DNA from: Gemmatimonadaceae bacterium
GTDB lineage: Bacteria > Gemmatimonadota > Gemmatimonadetes > Gemmatimonadales > Gemmatimonadaceae
Assembly (NCBI GenBank): GCA_947457545.1
Contig: CANGXD010000018.1
Coordinates: 1-44,880, forward strand
DNA length: 44,880 nucleotides
Direction: 5' to 3'
This document shows, in pieces, positions 34,036-42,903 of this stretch (positions within the stretch are counted from its first letter, which is position 1; each line of letters opens with the position of its first letter). Both the position numbers and the translations under genes were made by a program. The notes below the pieces were generated by a model. It was not told the origin of the DNA. It made no database searches and was given only the letters and a program-made list of their open reading frames with translations.

Positions 34036-35377
34036 TCACGCAGCGCCTGATGCACCACGTGGCGAACTCGTCGGCGAACCCCTTTCGCTGACGATTCGCC
34101 GCGTGGCGCTTCCCGCCGTCATCGCGAACCTGCTGATGACGGCGTTTCACAATGTCGACACGTTCTGGATTGGTCGCTCGCTTGGCGCCGACGCGCTGGC
34201 GGCGGTCACGGGCGCGATCTTCTGGGTGTGGCTGGTCATCTCCATTGGCGAGATGGTGAGCATCGGGCTCGATGCCGTGGCTGCGCGCCGTCATGGGGAA
34301 CGACGCCCGGAAGATGCCGCGCGCACCGTCAGCGATGGATTCATGCTCGCGCTGTTGCTCGGAGCGGCCATCGCCATCGCGACGCCATTTCTGTTGTCAT
34401 GGCTGTTCACGATGCTCGGCACGAACGCCTCCGTCAGCACGATCGGCCGCGAGTATCTGGGGACGTATTTCCTTGGCATGCCGCTCATCTTCGGCTTCTT
34501 CGCCGTCGATGCCGCCTTCCGCGCCAAGGGAGACACGCGCACGCCATTGTGGATTCTCGCCGTCACCACGATCCTCGCGCTCGTCCTCGACCCGCTGCTC
34601 ATTCGCGGATGGGGGCCGTTCCCAGCCATGGGTGTGCGCGGCGCCGCCATGGCCACCCTCGTGCCACGAGGACTTGGCTGTCTGGCCGGCGTGTTGATCC
34701 TCAAGCGGCGTGGCATGATTGCATGGACGCTGCCGCGCTGGAGTGTGCTGGCCACGATACTGCGCGTCGGAGCACCGGCCGCGGCCACCGGTATCGTCTT
34801 CAGTTTCATCTACGTGCTGCTCACGCGCATCACCACGCAGTTCGGGACGCCGGCGCTCGCCGCGCTTGGCCTCGGCTTCCGCATGGAAAGCGTGATCTAC
34901 GTGGCCAGTGTGGGCATGGGCGCTGCGGTGGCAGCGATCGTGGGGCAGAGTCTGGGGGCAGGGGACAGTGCGCGTGCCGCGCGCGCGGGGTGGCTGTCGA
35001 CGGCGGTCGTCAGCGTGCTGGGCGTCGTGATTGCCGTGGCCAGCCTGCTCTTTGCCGAAGAGTTCGCCGGCATCTTCTCGAACGATCCCGCGGTGATCGC
35101 TGAGGCGGCCAAGTACCTGCGCATCTCCGCGTTCTCGCAGCTGTTTCTTGGTGCCGAGGTCGTGTTGGAAAGTGCCATGGCTGGCGCAGGATGGACATTC
35201 GTGCCCATGCTGCTCAGTACCGGGATCACCGCACTGCGATTGCCCATTGGCGCGTGGGCCGCAGCAACATGGGGCACCACGGGGCTCTGGTGGACGCTTG
35301 CTGTCACCGCTGCCGCGCGCGGCGTGCTCATGGTGCTCCTGTGGGCGTGGGGCCGGTGGCGCACGGCACGCGTTTAG
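34016..35377 (+). CDS. MATE-family efflux transporter
   Basis: Inner-membrane multidrug/organic cation exporter driven by sodium or protons. The protein is about 453 aa with 12 hydrophobic segments and two repeated halves; ALPAVIANLLMTAFHNVDTFWIG and the GMPLIFGF-AKGDTRTPL and second-half AAVAAIVGQSLGAGD blocks are MATE-like. The start appears to be TTG at 34016, overlapping the mrp stop by 20 bases, because no ATG or GTG gives the full first helix; a start inside helix 1 would truncate it. The SAM hydrolase gene follows after 14 bases. The substrate is unknown. Confidence 0.88.
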   Translation: MSNVTADHAAPDAPRGELVGEPLSLTIRRVALPAVIANLLMTAFHNVDTFWIGRSLGADALAAVTGAIFWVWLVISIGEMVSIGLDAVAARRHGERRPEDAARTVSDGFMLALLLGAAIAIATPFLLSWLFTMLGTNASVSTIGREYLGTYFLGMPLIFGFFAVDAAFRAKGDTRTPLWILAVTTILALVLDPLLIRGWGPFPAMGVRGAAMATLVPRGLGCLAGVLILKRRGMIAWTLPRWSVLATILRVGAPAAATGIVFSFIYVLLTRITTQFGTPALAALGLGFRMESVIYVASVGMGAAVAAIVGQSLGAGDSARAARAGWLSTAVVSVLGVVIAVASLLFAEEFAGIFSNDPAVIAEAAKYLRISAFSQLFLGAEVVLESAMAGAGWTFVPMLLSTGITALRLPIGAWAAATWGTTGLWWTLAVTAAARGVLMVLLWAWGRWRTARV

Positions 35378-35391
35378 GACACGTTAGGCAC

Positions 35392-36150
35392 ATGTCTCCC
35401 GCTGCCATTACGCTGCTTACCGATTTCGGCACCGCCGACGGCTACGTCGCCGAGCTCAAGGGCGTGCTCGTGTCGTTGGCACCTGGCGCACCCATTGTCG
35501 ATCTGTCGCACGACATTCCGCCGCAGGACATTGCCATGGCGCGCTTGACTGTTGCGCGCTACTGGCGGCGCTTTCCGGTCGGCACCGTGCATGTGGTGGT
35601 GGTCGATCCGGGAGTGGGCACCACGCGGGCGGCGATTGCAATCGCGAGCGAAGGGCGCTTGCTGGTAGGTCCCGATAACGGCGTGCTCTCGCCGGCGTTG
35701 TTCTCGATCGACGCGCGCGTGGTGCAGCTCCCCATCGACGACACCGCGTCGGCCACTTTTCACGGTCGCGACGTGTTTGCGCCCGTGGCGGCGCGACTCG
35801 CGTGCGGTGCGCCGCTCGAGCAGATCGGTGCGCCCTACGCCGGCGCCGTTCGGCTACGCACACCGCCGCCACGGCGCGATGCGCACGGCTTGCTGCATGG
35901 CGAAGTCCTGACGCTCGATCGCTTCGGCAACATCATCACCAATCTCATGACCCGCGACGCGTCGGGCATGGTGAAGATCTGTGGACGCGCCGCGCGGCTG
36001 GTGCGCACCTACGGCGAAGCGTCACCAGGCGAGCTCGTGGCGCTGGTGGGGTCGAGCGGTTTTGTGGAGATCGCAGTGCGCGAAGGAAGCGCGGCGCAGC
36101 TACTTGGGGTCGAACGCGGCGCCGTGGTGGTGCTCTCGGGCGCGCCGTAA
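35392..36150 (+). CDS. SAM hydroxide adenosyltransferase (DUF62)
   Basis: Hydrolyses S-adenosylmethionine to adenosine and methionine; the family also includes the fluorinase and chlorinase. The 252-aa protein starts at ATG 35392 with ITLLTDFGTADGYVAELKGV. The hydrolase triad is present: Asp72 and Arg79 in VVDPGVGTTRAAIA and His124 in TFHGRDVFAP, with the spacing of the archaeal enzyme (Asp-to-Arg seven residues). The C-terminal beta domain has DRFGNIITNL. The triad argues for hydrolysis rather than halogenation. It ends one base from the convergent membrane protein gene. Confidence 0.9.
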   Translation: MSPAAITLLTDFGTADGYVAELKGVLVSLAPGAPIVDLSHDIPPQDIAMARLTVARYWRRFPVGTVHVVVVDPGVGTTRAAIAIASEGRLLVGPDNGVLSPALFSIDARVVQLPIDDTASATFHGRDVFAPVAARLACGAPLEQIGAPYAGAVRLRTPPPRRDAHGLLHGEVLTLDRFGNIITNLMTRDASGMVKICGRAARLVRTYGEASPGELVALVGSSGFVEIAVREGSAAQLLGVERGAVVVLSGAP

Positions 36151-36151
36151 A

Positions 36152-36889
36152 TCAGCGCGGTGCGTCGGGACGGTGCGTCGACGAAGACGCGTCGGCGGGG
36201 CGCGGGGCCGCCACGACGCCCTGAATGGGAGTCGGCGTCTGCCAGCTGACCGGCACCTGAACTTCGTTCACCCCGGTGCTGCTCGATGCCGCCCATTTTC
36301 CGGTGAAGCCGCCCATTTTCGCGCCGCCGAAGCGGCCGAACTGCACGCTGATCCGCGACACGCCAATGCGGCTCTTGACCACGGCACCCAACCCAACGGT
36401 GGCCACGGCCCACGTGAAGGCCACCGCCGCCAACCGGGCAATGGCTCCCACGAGCGGCGTGCCAGCGGCAAGCGCGGCGCCGAACCACACGAGGCTCAGC
36501 ACCATGAGGCCAACGGCGAGCCCACGGAGCGCGGCGCTGCGTTCCGTGCTTCCGGTGCCGCGTCCGGCGATGGCACGGCCGATGACCATGGAGACGGCCA
36601 GTACGCCGAGGGTAACGGCGCCCGCGAGGGCAAGCGCCCACGCCAGCGCCGCGATGGGGATGGCCAGCAGGCCAATGATCGTGATGGCGCAGGCGATCAC
36701 GAGAATGGCCAGCGCGGGGACGGCCAGCAATTGCGTCAGCACGCCGGCCCAGAAGCTTCCGCTCACGTCGCGGGCGGCGCTCTTGGCGACGGCGAGCAGC
36801 GCTTCTTCCGCGGTCATGAGCACCACGATCCCGATGATCATGCCGATGCCGAAGGTACCGGCCACAGCCATGAGCGTGGTGGCAAGCAT
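36152..36889 (-). CDS. Multi-pass membrane protein in the ECF sigma operon
   Basis: A 245-aa protein with an N-terminal helix, then two or three further hydrophobic helices (about residues 45-75, 80-105, 125-165) and a soluble C-terminal tail of about 80 residues (WAVATVGLGAVVKSRIG to the end) rich in Pro, Ser and Thr. I do not recognise the family. It starts 11 bases after the anti-sigma gene and so is probably co-regulated; it may be the effector or a sensor of the stress response. The hydrophobic part resembles bactofilin-associated or tail-anchored membrane proteins only in a general way. Confidence 0.7.
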   Translation of the reverse strand: MLATTLMAVAGTFGIGMIIGIVVLMTAEEALLAVAKSAARDVSGSFWAGVLTQLLAVPALAILVIACAITIIGLLAIPIAALAWALALAGAVTLGVLAVSMVIGRAIAGRGTGSTERSAALRGLAVGLMVLSLVWFGAALAAGTPLVGAIARLAAVAFTWAVATVGLGAVVKSRIGVSRISVQFGRFGGAKMGGFTGKWAASSSTGVNEVQVPVSWQTPTPIQGVVAAPRPADASSSTHRPDAPR

Positions 36890-36900
36890 GGGTCAGTGCC

Positions 36901-37491
36901 TCAGCGGGCGGATTGCGATGACGTGGCCAGCGCGCGGATACCCACCACGCCCATGCCCGCGACCGCGACAAACCCGCCAAGCGCCAGCGCCATGACTTCG
37001 GGGCTGCTGCCACGCAGCGCCTCGAGGCCCGGTTGCCCAACCACCGTCGTGAGCAGGTCGCTGCCGGCAGCGACCACCTGCTCGCGGAACGACTCGAGGC
37101 CGAGTTGCGCGAGCACGAAGCCCATGTCGGCGCGGGCCACGGCCCACGTGGCACCGGCTGTCGCCAGGCCGGCGGTGACCGCCGCGCCGAGGCCGGCCGC
37201 CAGACGGGCCGGGCGGGTGGCCGGCACGAACTGCTCAACTGCGCGGGTCGCCGCCACATGCCACGGCTCGAACACCTGCACCTGACTCATGACGCGATCG
37301 GCAAACGCCGGAGACGGCGCAAAATCAGGGAGCGTGTCGAGCGCAAACATGAGCTCCCGGGCACTCTCCAGCTCCGCTTGGCACTCCATGCACGAACGGG
37401 CGTGCGCCCGCAATGGGGCCACGCCAAAGCCTTCTTCTCCGTCGAGAAGCAGCTCGATTTCGTCTGGTCTGAGGTGTCGGTCGGTGCTCAT
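36901..37491 (-). CDS. Zinc-finger anti-sigma factor
   Basis: A 196-aa anti-sigma protein. The N-terminal domain (residues 1-60) has the zinc-binding anti-sigma motif HARSCMECQ (HxxxCxxC), followed by a linker and hydrophobic segments (about 95-115 and 165-185), so it would be membrane-bound with the sigma-binding part in the cytoplasm. GGAGG lies shortly before the ATG at 37491. The ECF sigma gene is 127 bases upstream on the same strand. The gap is long for such a pair and may hold a second promoter or translation signal. Confidence 0.85.
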   Translation of the reverse strand: MSTDRHLRPDEIELLLDGEEGFGVAPLRAHARSCMECQAELESARELMFALDTLPDFAPSPAFADRVMSQVQVFEPWHVAATRAVEQFVPATRPARLAAGLGAAVTAGLATAGATWAVARADMGFVLAQLGLESFREQVVAAGSDLLTTVVGQPGLEALRGSSPEVMALALGGFVAVAGMGVVGIRALATSSQSAR

Positions 37492-37618
37492 TCTGGTGCC
37501 TCCATGAGGGGACTACGCGGAGGAGTGTGACTGGGTTTCAGGGAAGTTGCAGCGAATGTGCGGGTGTGTCCGCTGAAGTTCTGTTCATGCAGACGACTGG
37601 GGCCGGGAGCGTAACGAT

Positions 37619-38221
37619 TCATTCCCGAATCGGCTCCAGCGCCTTGCGCAGCTCGTGCCGGGCTCGGTGGATGTACGTCTTGACCGTCCCCAGCGGCAGG
37701 TCCAGTGTGGCGGCGATTTCCTCGTACGAGCGCCCTTCCACGTGACGAAGCATGATGCACGCTCGATACTCCGGCCGCAGCGCCGCGATGGCCCGCTCGA
37801 TGGCCGACCCGAGCTCCTTGGCCTCGAGCTCGTCGAGCGCGCTCTCCTGCCCGTCGCCAAGCTCCAGTGTGGACGCCTCCACCTCCGCCGCCGTCGTGGC
37901 GTTCGGGCTGCCGTCCATGCTGATCGTGTCGATCCGTCGGCGGCGCAAATGGTCGATCGCGACGTTGTTGGCGATCTTGAACAGCCAGCTCGAAAACTTG
38001 AACTCGGGGCTGTACTTGTCGATGTGATTCAGGACCTTGATGAACGCGTCCTGCGCCAGATCTTCGGCGGTTTCGCGGTCGCGCACCATGCGGAAGACGA
38101 GCGAAAACACCGGCCGCTCGTAGCGGCGCACGAGTTCGCGAAACGCGAGCTCGCGCCCCTGCTGGGCGAGGCGGACGACATCGGCATCAGGGAGGGTTCC
38201 CAGCTCGTCTTGAATAGGCAT
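37619..38221 (-). CDS. ECF RNA polymerase sigma factor
   Basis: Alternative sigma-70 factor of the RpoE-like ECF class, 200 aa, lacking regions 1 and 3. Region 2 (about residues 25-95) includes RYERPVFSLVFRMV, DRETAEDLAQDAFIKV and WLFKIANNVAIDHLRRRR; region 4 (about 140-195) includes LRPEYRACIMLRHVEG and SYEEIAATLDLPLGTVKTYI. It should direct envelope-stress genes under control of the zinc-finger anti-sigma downstream. The ATG at 38221 follows a housekeeping-like -10 box by 12 bases, so basal expression may be constitutive. Confidence 0.93.
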   Translation of the reverse strand: MPIQDELGTLPDADVVRLAQQGRELAFRELVRRYERPVFSLVFRMVRDRETAEDLAQDAFIKVLNHIDKYSPEFKFSSWLFKIANNVAIDHLRRRRIDTISMDGSPNATTAAEVEASTLELGDGQESALDELEAKELGSAIERAIAALRPEYRACIMLRHVEGRSYEEIAATLDLPLGTVKTYIHRARHELRKALEPIRE

Positions 38222-38233
38222 GCGCAGCGGGCA

Positions 38234-38262
38234 AAGCTAGCCCAGCGGCCGCGGGGGGACCA
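38234..38262 (-). promoter_or_regulatory. Predicted promoter of the ECF sigma gene
   Basis: Read on the minus strand: TGGTCC (38262-38257), 17 bases, TAGCTT (38239-38234). Transcription would start about 6-7 bases before the ATG at 38221. The box is of the housekeeping type seen before etfB, etfD and guaB, not an ECF-type GGAAC element. Confidence 0.45.
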
Positions 38263-38362
38263 GCCATGCGGCCATGATTCCGGACTGGCCTATGTGTGGC
38301 CCCTCTGTGAAAAGCCTCGAAACGCCGCTTGCTCGGCTCGCCCCGTCCCTTGATGTTTCGGG

Positions 38363-39139
38363 ATGCCAAGTACGATGGACGCCCCTCGCAATACGCCCGG
38401 TTCGCCGGCCGACGACCTGCATGTCGCCGCGAACGCTGCCCAAGGGGAAGGGAAGCGCGAATACGTGCAGCAGATGTTCTCCGACATCGCACCGCGCTAC
38501 GATCTGCTCAACCACGTCCTCTCGCTGAACATCGACAAACGGTGGCGTCAGCGGGCGTTGCGACTGCTCGGGTGGACCAACCGTCCAGCCGGCACCTATC
38601 TCGACCTCTGCGCCGGCACGCTCGACGTGGGCGCGATGCTGGTCAAGCAGGCGGGTTTCACGGGGTTCGTCGCGGGTGCCGATTTCGCCGTGCCCATGCT
38701 GCAGTACGGCAAGGGCAAAGCCTCGCGTGACGTCCTGGCGCCCGTCGGCGCCGACGCACTGCAACTCCCCTTTGGCAACGCTTGTCTGGATGGCGCGATT
38801 GTCGCCTTCGGCATTCGCAACGTGGCCGATCTCGATGCCGGACTGCGCGAAGTGCGTCGTGTGCTCAAGCCCGGTGCGCGCTTTGTCATTCTCGAATTCT
38901 CCACGCCGCGTTTTGCACTCGTGCGCGCGGCATATCTCGCCTATTTCCATCACGTGTTGCCGTTCGTCGGCCGCCTCGTGAGCGGACACAAGTCGGCATA
39001 CACGTACCTGCCACTTTCCGTGGCACAGTTCCCCACCGAAGAAGCGCTGGCCGAGCGCATGCGCCGCGCCGGCTTCTCCACCGTCGTGTGGGAACGTCTC
39101 ACGCTCGGCATCGCCGCCATCCATACGGGCACAGTCTGA
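38363..39139 (+). CDS. ubiE: UbiE/MenG quinone C-methyltransferase
   Basis: SAM-dependent methylation of demethylmenaquinone, the last step of menaquinone synthesis. The 258-aa protein has QMFSDIAPRYDLLNHVLS, IDKRWR, the SAM motif LDLCAGTLDVG, FGIRNVADLD and LEFSTPR. The ATG at 38363 or 38375 both precede the conserved start; the latter is closer to family length. It is first in a tightly linked operon with UbiD, UbiA and UbiX homologues. The distal part of the normal N-terminal region is retained. Confidence 0.93.
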   Translation: MPSTMDAPRNTPGSPADDLHVAANAAQGEGKREYVQQMFSDIAPRYDLLNHVLSLNIDKRWRQRALRLLGWTNRPAGTYLDLCAGTLDVGAMLVKQAGFTGFVAGADFAVPMLQYGKGKASRDVLAPVGADALQLPFGNACLDGAIVAFGIRNVADLDAGLREVRRVLKPGARFVILEFSTPRFALVRAAYLAYFHHVLPFVGRLVSGHKSAYTYLPLSVAQFPTEEALAERMRRAGFSTVVWERLTLGIAAIHTGTV

Positions 39140-39158
39140 CCGGCGCCCTCGACAACGC

Positions 39159-40649
39159 ATGACACTCGATACCCTCTCCCAATTCATCGACGCGATCGAT
39201 CAGATCGGCGAGCTGCATCGCATTCCGCAGCCCGTGAAGGTGCATCTCGAAATCACCGAGATCGCCGATCGCGTATCGAAAATGCCCGGCGGTGGCAAGG
39301 CGCTGCTCTTCGAAAAGCCTGTGCTGCGCGACGGGACCATTTCGCAGTATCCGGTGGCGATCAATCTGTTCGGGTCCATGCGTCGCATGTCGCTCGCGCT
39401 CGGTGTGAAGTCGCTCGATGACATCGGCGATCGCATCACGCAGCTCATGGATCTCAAGGTCCCCGACGGATTTTTGGGCAAGTTGTCGCTGCTGCCGCGA
39501 CTGTTGGAGATCTCCAAGTTCCCGCCGCGCGTGAAGGGGGGGACGCCCTCGTGCCAGGAAATCGTGTGGCAGGGTGACGAGATCGATCTGGACAAGATTC
39601 CCGTGCTGCATTGCTGGCCCGAAGACGGCGGACCGTACATCACGATGACGGCCGTGATCAGCAAGGACCCCGTGCGCGGCATACGTAACGTGGGCATGTA
39701 CCGGGTGCAGCAGCTGGGCAAGAAGCACGTCGCCATGCACTGGCAGCGGCACAAGACTGGCGCCGAGCATATGCGGCAGATGGCCGAGCGCGGCGAGAAA
39801 ATGCCCGTGTGCATCGTCGTGGGGAGCGATCCCGCGAGCATGTTCAGCGCGAGCGCGCCGCTACCACCCAACATCGACGAGTTTCTCTTCGCCGGGTTCC
39901 TGCGCAAGGATCCCGTACGTCTCGCGAAGGCCGTGACGAACGATCTCGAAGTGCCGGCCGATGCGGAGTTCGTGATTGAAGGCTACATCGATCCGTCGGA
40001 AGCGCTCGTCGTGGAAGGGCCCTTCGGTGACCATACCGGCTTCTACTCTGAAGCCGATCTGTATCCCAAGGTGCACGTCACGGCCGTGACGATGCGCAAG
40101 AACGCCGTGTATTCCACGACGATCGTGGGGCGGCCGCCCATGGAAGATTTCTATCTGGGTCACGCCACCGAACGCATCTTCCTGCCGTTGCTCAAGCTCA
40201 CGACCCCGGAAATCGTGGACTATCACATGCCGGCCGAGGGTGGGTTTCACAACCTCGTCTTCGTGAGCATCGACAAGAAGTATCCGGGGCACGCCGACAA
40301 GGTGATGCACGCCTTGTGGGGGCAGGGGCTCATGTCGCTCGCCAAGGTGCTCGTGGTGGTCGACAAGGAGATCAATGTGCGCAACCCGGTAGAGGCGTGG
40401 TGGGTGGCGCTCAACAACATGGACCCGCAGCGCGACGTACGCTTCACCATGGGGCCGGTGGACGTGCTCGACCACGCGAGTCGAGCGTTCACGTACGGCA
40501 GCAAGATGGGCATTGATGCAACGCGCAAATGGCCGGAGGAAGGCTTCACGCGTGCGTGGCCCAAGGTGATCGATATGGACGAAGCCACGAAAAAAGCGGT
40601 CGACGCCAAGTGGGCCAGTCTGGGACTGCCCTCCTTCGGACAGCCGTGA
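39159..40649 (+). CDS. ubiD: UbiD-family prenyl-FMN decarboxylase
   Basis: Decarboxylates an aromatic quinone precursor with prenylated FMN made by UbiX. The 496-aa protein has the conserved YITMTAVISKDP, RNVGMYRVQ, IEGYIDPSEALVVEGPFGDHTGFYS (quoted in two parts: EALVVEGPFG and DHTGFYS) with Glu286, and NMDPQRD. The ATG is 19 bases after ubiE. In the operon with UbiA, UbiX and UbiE it probably acts as the menaquinone decarboxylase of the futalosine route (MqnL-like) rather than in ubiquinone synthesis. Confidence 0.93.
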   Translation: MTLDTLSQFIDAIDQIGELHRIPQPVKVHLEITEIADRVSKMPGGGKALLFEKPVLRDGTISQYPVAINLFGSMRRMSLALGVKSLDDIGDRITQLMDLKVPDGFLGKLSLLPRLLEISKFPPRVKGGTPSCQEIVWQGDEIDLDKIPVLHCWPEDGGPYITMTAVISKDPVRGIRNVGMYRVQQLGKKHVAMHWQRHKTGAEHMRQMAERGEKMPVCIVVGSDPASMFSASAPLPPNIDEFLFAGFLRKDPVRLAKAVTNDLEVPADAEFVIEGYIDPSEALVVEGPFGDHTGFYSEADLYPKVHVTAVTMRKNAVYSTTIVGRPPMEDFYLGHATERIFLPLLKLTTPEIVDYHMPAEGGFHNLVFVSIDKKYPGHADKVMHALWGQGLMSLAKVLVVVDKEINVRNPVEAWWVALNNMDPQRDVRFTMGPVDVLDHASRAFTYGSKMGIDATRKWPEEGFTRAWPKVIDMDEATKKAVDAKWASLGLPSFGQP

Positions 40650-41605
40650 CCAACGCCAGCGGCATCGTGCCGCCCAAGGGGGCTCGCGACGGGCAGTTGC
40701 TGCGCGGGCAATCCTTGCCCGTGCGCCTCGCCAACTTCGTGAAGTTGCCGCACACCGTGTTCGCGATGCCCTTCTCGTTGGTGGGCGTGATCTTCGCGAG
40801 TACGATCGCGCCGGTCACACCAGCCATGGTGGGGTGGGTGCTGCTCGCGTTCACGAGTGCGCGTTTTGCGGCAATGGCGTTCAATCGCCTCGTCGACCGT
40901 GATGTCGATGCGATCAACCCCCGGACGGCCATGCGCGAACTGCCGGCGGGCACACTCACCGTTGGGCAGGCCAAGCTGAGCATTGCGGTGACCAGCGTGC
41001 TCTTCGTGTTTGCCAGTGGCATGCTCAACTCGCTCTGTCTGGCGCTCTCCCCCATCGCGCTCCTCTGGGTGCTGGGATACAGCTACACGAAGCGCTTTAC
41101 CCGCTGGTCGCATTTGTGGCTTGGACTCGGTCTCGCCATTGCCCCGGTTGGCGGCTATCTCGCCATTACCGGCGCGTGGAGCACGCCGTGGTGGCTGCTC
41201 ATCGTCTTCGCGCTCGCGGTGGTGTGCTGGAGCGGGGGATTCGACATGATCTACGCGCTGCAGGATGCGGAATTCGACGCGCGGCATGGGCTGCACAGCG
41301 TGCCCAGCAAGTTCGGGGTGCGCAAGGCGATCGGCATTGCGCGCACGCTGCACGTCCTCGCCGTGGTCTGTTTCTCGGTGGTGGTGGCTGCCCAGCCGCT
41401 CGGTGACGTGTCGCCGTTGGTGAACGGGATTCTGTGGGCCGCTGTCGCCGGTATTGCCGGCATGTTGCTCTGGGAGCATCGATTGGTGCGCGCCGACGAC
41501 CTTTCACGCATCGACGCGGCCTTCTTCACCATGAACGGACTGATCTCCTTGGGCTTCTTTGCGTCGGTGCTGTTGGCTCGCGTACTTATGCTGCGGGGCG
41601 CCTGA
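40646..41605 (+). CDS. ubiA: UbiA-family aromatic prenyltransferase
   Basis: Inner-membrane enzyme that attaches a polyprenyl chain to the quinone headgroup. The 319-aa protein starts with GTG at 40646, overlapping the ubiD stop (GTGA). It has about nine helices and both aspartate-rich metal-diphosphate sites: Asn80, Asp84 and Asp88 in AFNRLVDRDVDAINP, and Asp200, Asp207 and Asp211 in FDMIYALQDAEFD. With neighbouring UbiD/UbiX it may be MqnP-like, prenylating dihydroxynaphthoate; the family alone cannot fix the substrate. Confidence 0.93.
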   Translation: MTNASGIVPPKGARDGQLLRGQSLPVRLANFVKLPHTVFAMPFSLVGVIFASTIAPVTPAMVGWVLLAFTSARFAAMAFNRLVDRDVDAINPRTAMRELPAGTLTVGQAKLSIAVTSVLFVFASGMLNSLCLALSPIALLWVLGYSYTKRFTRWSHLWLGLGLAIAPVGGYLAITGAWSTPWWLLIVFALAVVCWSGGFDMIYALQDAEFDARHGLHSVPSKFGVRKAIGIARTLHVLAVVCFSVVVAAQPLGDVSPLVNGILWAAVAGIAGMLLWEHRLVRADDLSRIDAAFFTMNGLISLGFFASVLLARVLMLRGA

Positions 41606-42222
41606 TGACCGTCGTCCAGTCTCACGTCACGCGCCACCCCGTGGTGCTCGCCATTACCGGCGCATCGGGCGCGCCGTATGCGGTGCGTCTGCTGCAACTG
41701 CTGGTGGAATTGCAGGTGCCGACGTGGCTCATCGTGTCGGGACATGGGTGGCGTCTGCTGAGCACCGAGAGTGATATCGTCGACTTGGCGGCGTTGCGCG
41801 CGCATGTCGGGGCGTCCGCATTCGACGCGTGCGTCAAAGTCTTCGACGACAACGACCGCGGCGCGGCTCCCGCCAGTGGCTCGGCGCGCACGAGCGGCAT
41901 GGTCGTGTGCCCGTGCAGCATGGGAACGGTAAGCGCCATTGCGCACGGCACCTCGCGCTCGCTGGTGGAGCGTGCCGCCGACGTGGCGCTCAAGGAACGG
42001 CGCAAGCTCATTCTCGTGCCACGTGAAACGCCGTTTTCGCTCGTGCATCTCGAGAACCTCACTGCCGTGACGCGGGCGGGCGCTACGGTCATTCCGGCGG
42101 CGCCGGGCTTTTATCACCAGCCACAAAGCATTGCCGACCTGGTGGACTTCATGGTGGCGCGTGTACTCGACCATCTCGACATCGAGCATCGCATCGGGAA
42201 GCGCTGGGGCGAGGCCGAATAG
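41605..42222 (+). CDS. ubiX: UbiX-type flavin prenyltransferase
   Basis: Prenylates reduced FMN with dimethylallyl phosphate to make the UbiD cofactor. The 205-aa protein has the N-terminal VLAITGASGAPYAVRL, VVCPCSMGTVSAIAHG, RKLILVPRETPFS and VIPAAPGFYHQPQS, all family motifs. The ATG overlaps the ubiA stop by one base (TGATG). Location next to ubiD supports a direct cofactor supply. Confidence 0.94.
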   Translation: MTVVQSHVTRHPVVLAITGASGAPYAVRLLQLLVELQVPTWLIVSGHGWRLLSTESDIVDLAALRAHVGASAFDACVKVFDDNDRGAAPASGSARTSGMVVCPCSMGTVSAIAHGTSRSLVERAADVALKERRKLILVPRETPFSLVHLENLTAVTRAGATVIPAAPGFYHQPQSIADLVDFMVARVLDHLDIEHRIGKRWGEAE

Positions 42223-42225
42223 GCG

Positions 42226-42903
42226 GTGACGCTCGATCCGGTCCTTCTCGCGCGGCAGGTCCAGCGCCAGCAGCGAAAAGAGCGCGTTCGCATCGGACTG
42301 CTGTTTGGGTACTACTGGGTCGCCTGCACGCTGGTCAGTTTTGTCTTCGCATCGCTGTACCGGGTGCCATTTCCCCAGCGCTTCTTCGTCGCCGGAAGCG
42401 GCGGACTCATCGGCAGCACCGTGATCATGGTCGCCGTGCGCGTGGTGCAGGGGATGATGGGACGCGGGGCGTTGGCAGTGCTCGAGCCCGGCGGCCGCGG
42501 TCGGGAGAAGGCGGTGTATTCGCACGCCGAAGCGCTCGCAGTCACCGGTAACCTCGAGGCTGCTGGCAAGGCGTTCGAGCAGGCGCGGGTCGAACACGGT
42601 GAGCGGGCATCGCTATTGCGGGCCGAGGCCGATGTGTATCTGCGCGCCGACGGCGACCCGGCACGGGCCCGTGAGTTGCTCATGCGCCTGCGACGATCGA
42701 GCGACGCGAGTCGCGCTGACGAGCTCTATGCCACACATCGGCTCGTCGATCTGTATCTTGGTCCTTTGCGCGACGAAGCGCGGGCCATGGCGGAGTTACG
42801 GCGCCTGGCTGAGCGGTTTCCCGGCACGCCTGACGCGCGTGGCGCCCTCGAGGCGCTCGCGCGCCACCGCGCCTCCATGAAGGACGAATCCGAACCACGA
42901 TGA
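42226..42903 (+). CDS. Two-helix membrane protein with TPR-like tail
   Basis: A 225-aa protein with two hydrophobic segments (about residues 22-45 and 55-78) and a C-terminal helical region in which YSHAEALAVTGNLEAAGKAFEQA and DELYATHRLVDLYLG read like tetratricopeptide repeats. It starts with GTG three bases after ubiX and overlaps the next gene by four (ATGA), so it belongs to the operon. A role in assembling the quinone enzymes is possible but only inferred. No family is recognised. Confidence 0.7.
   Translation: MTLDPVLLARQVQRQQRKERVRIGLLFGYYWVACTLVSFVFASLYRVPFPQRFFVAGSGGLIGSTVIMVAVRVVQGMMGRGALAVLEPGGRGREKAVYSHAEALAVTGNLEAAGKAFEQARVEHGERASLLRAEADVYLRADGDPARARELLMRLRRSSDASRADELYATHRLVDLYLGPLRDEARAMAELRRLAERFPGTPDARGALEALARHRASMKDESEPR

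Noticed and set aside
35392-36150. Fluorinase or chlorinase
   Set aside because: The Asp72-Arg79-His124 triad is that of the SAM hydrolases.
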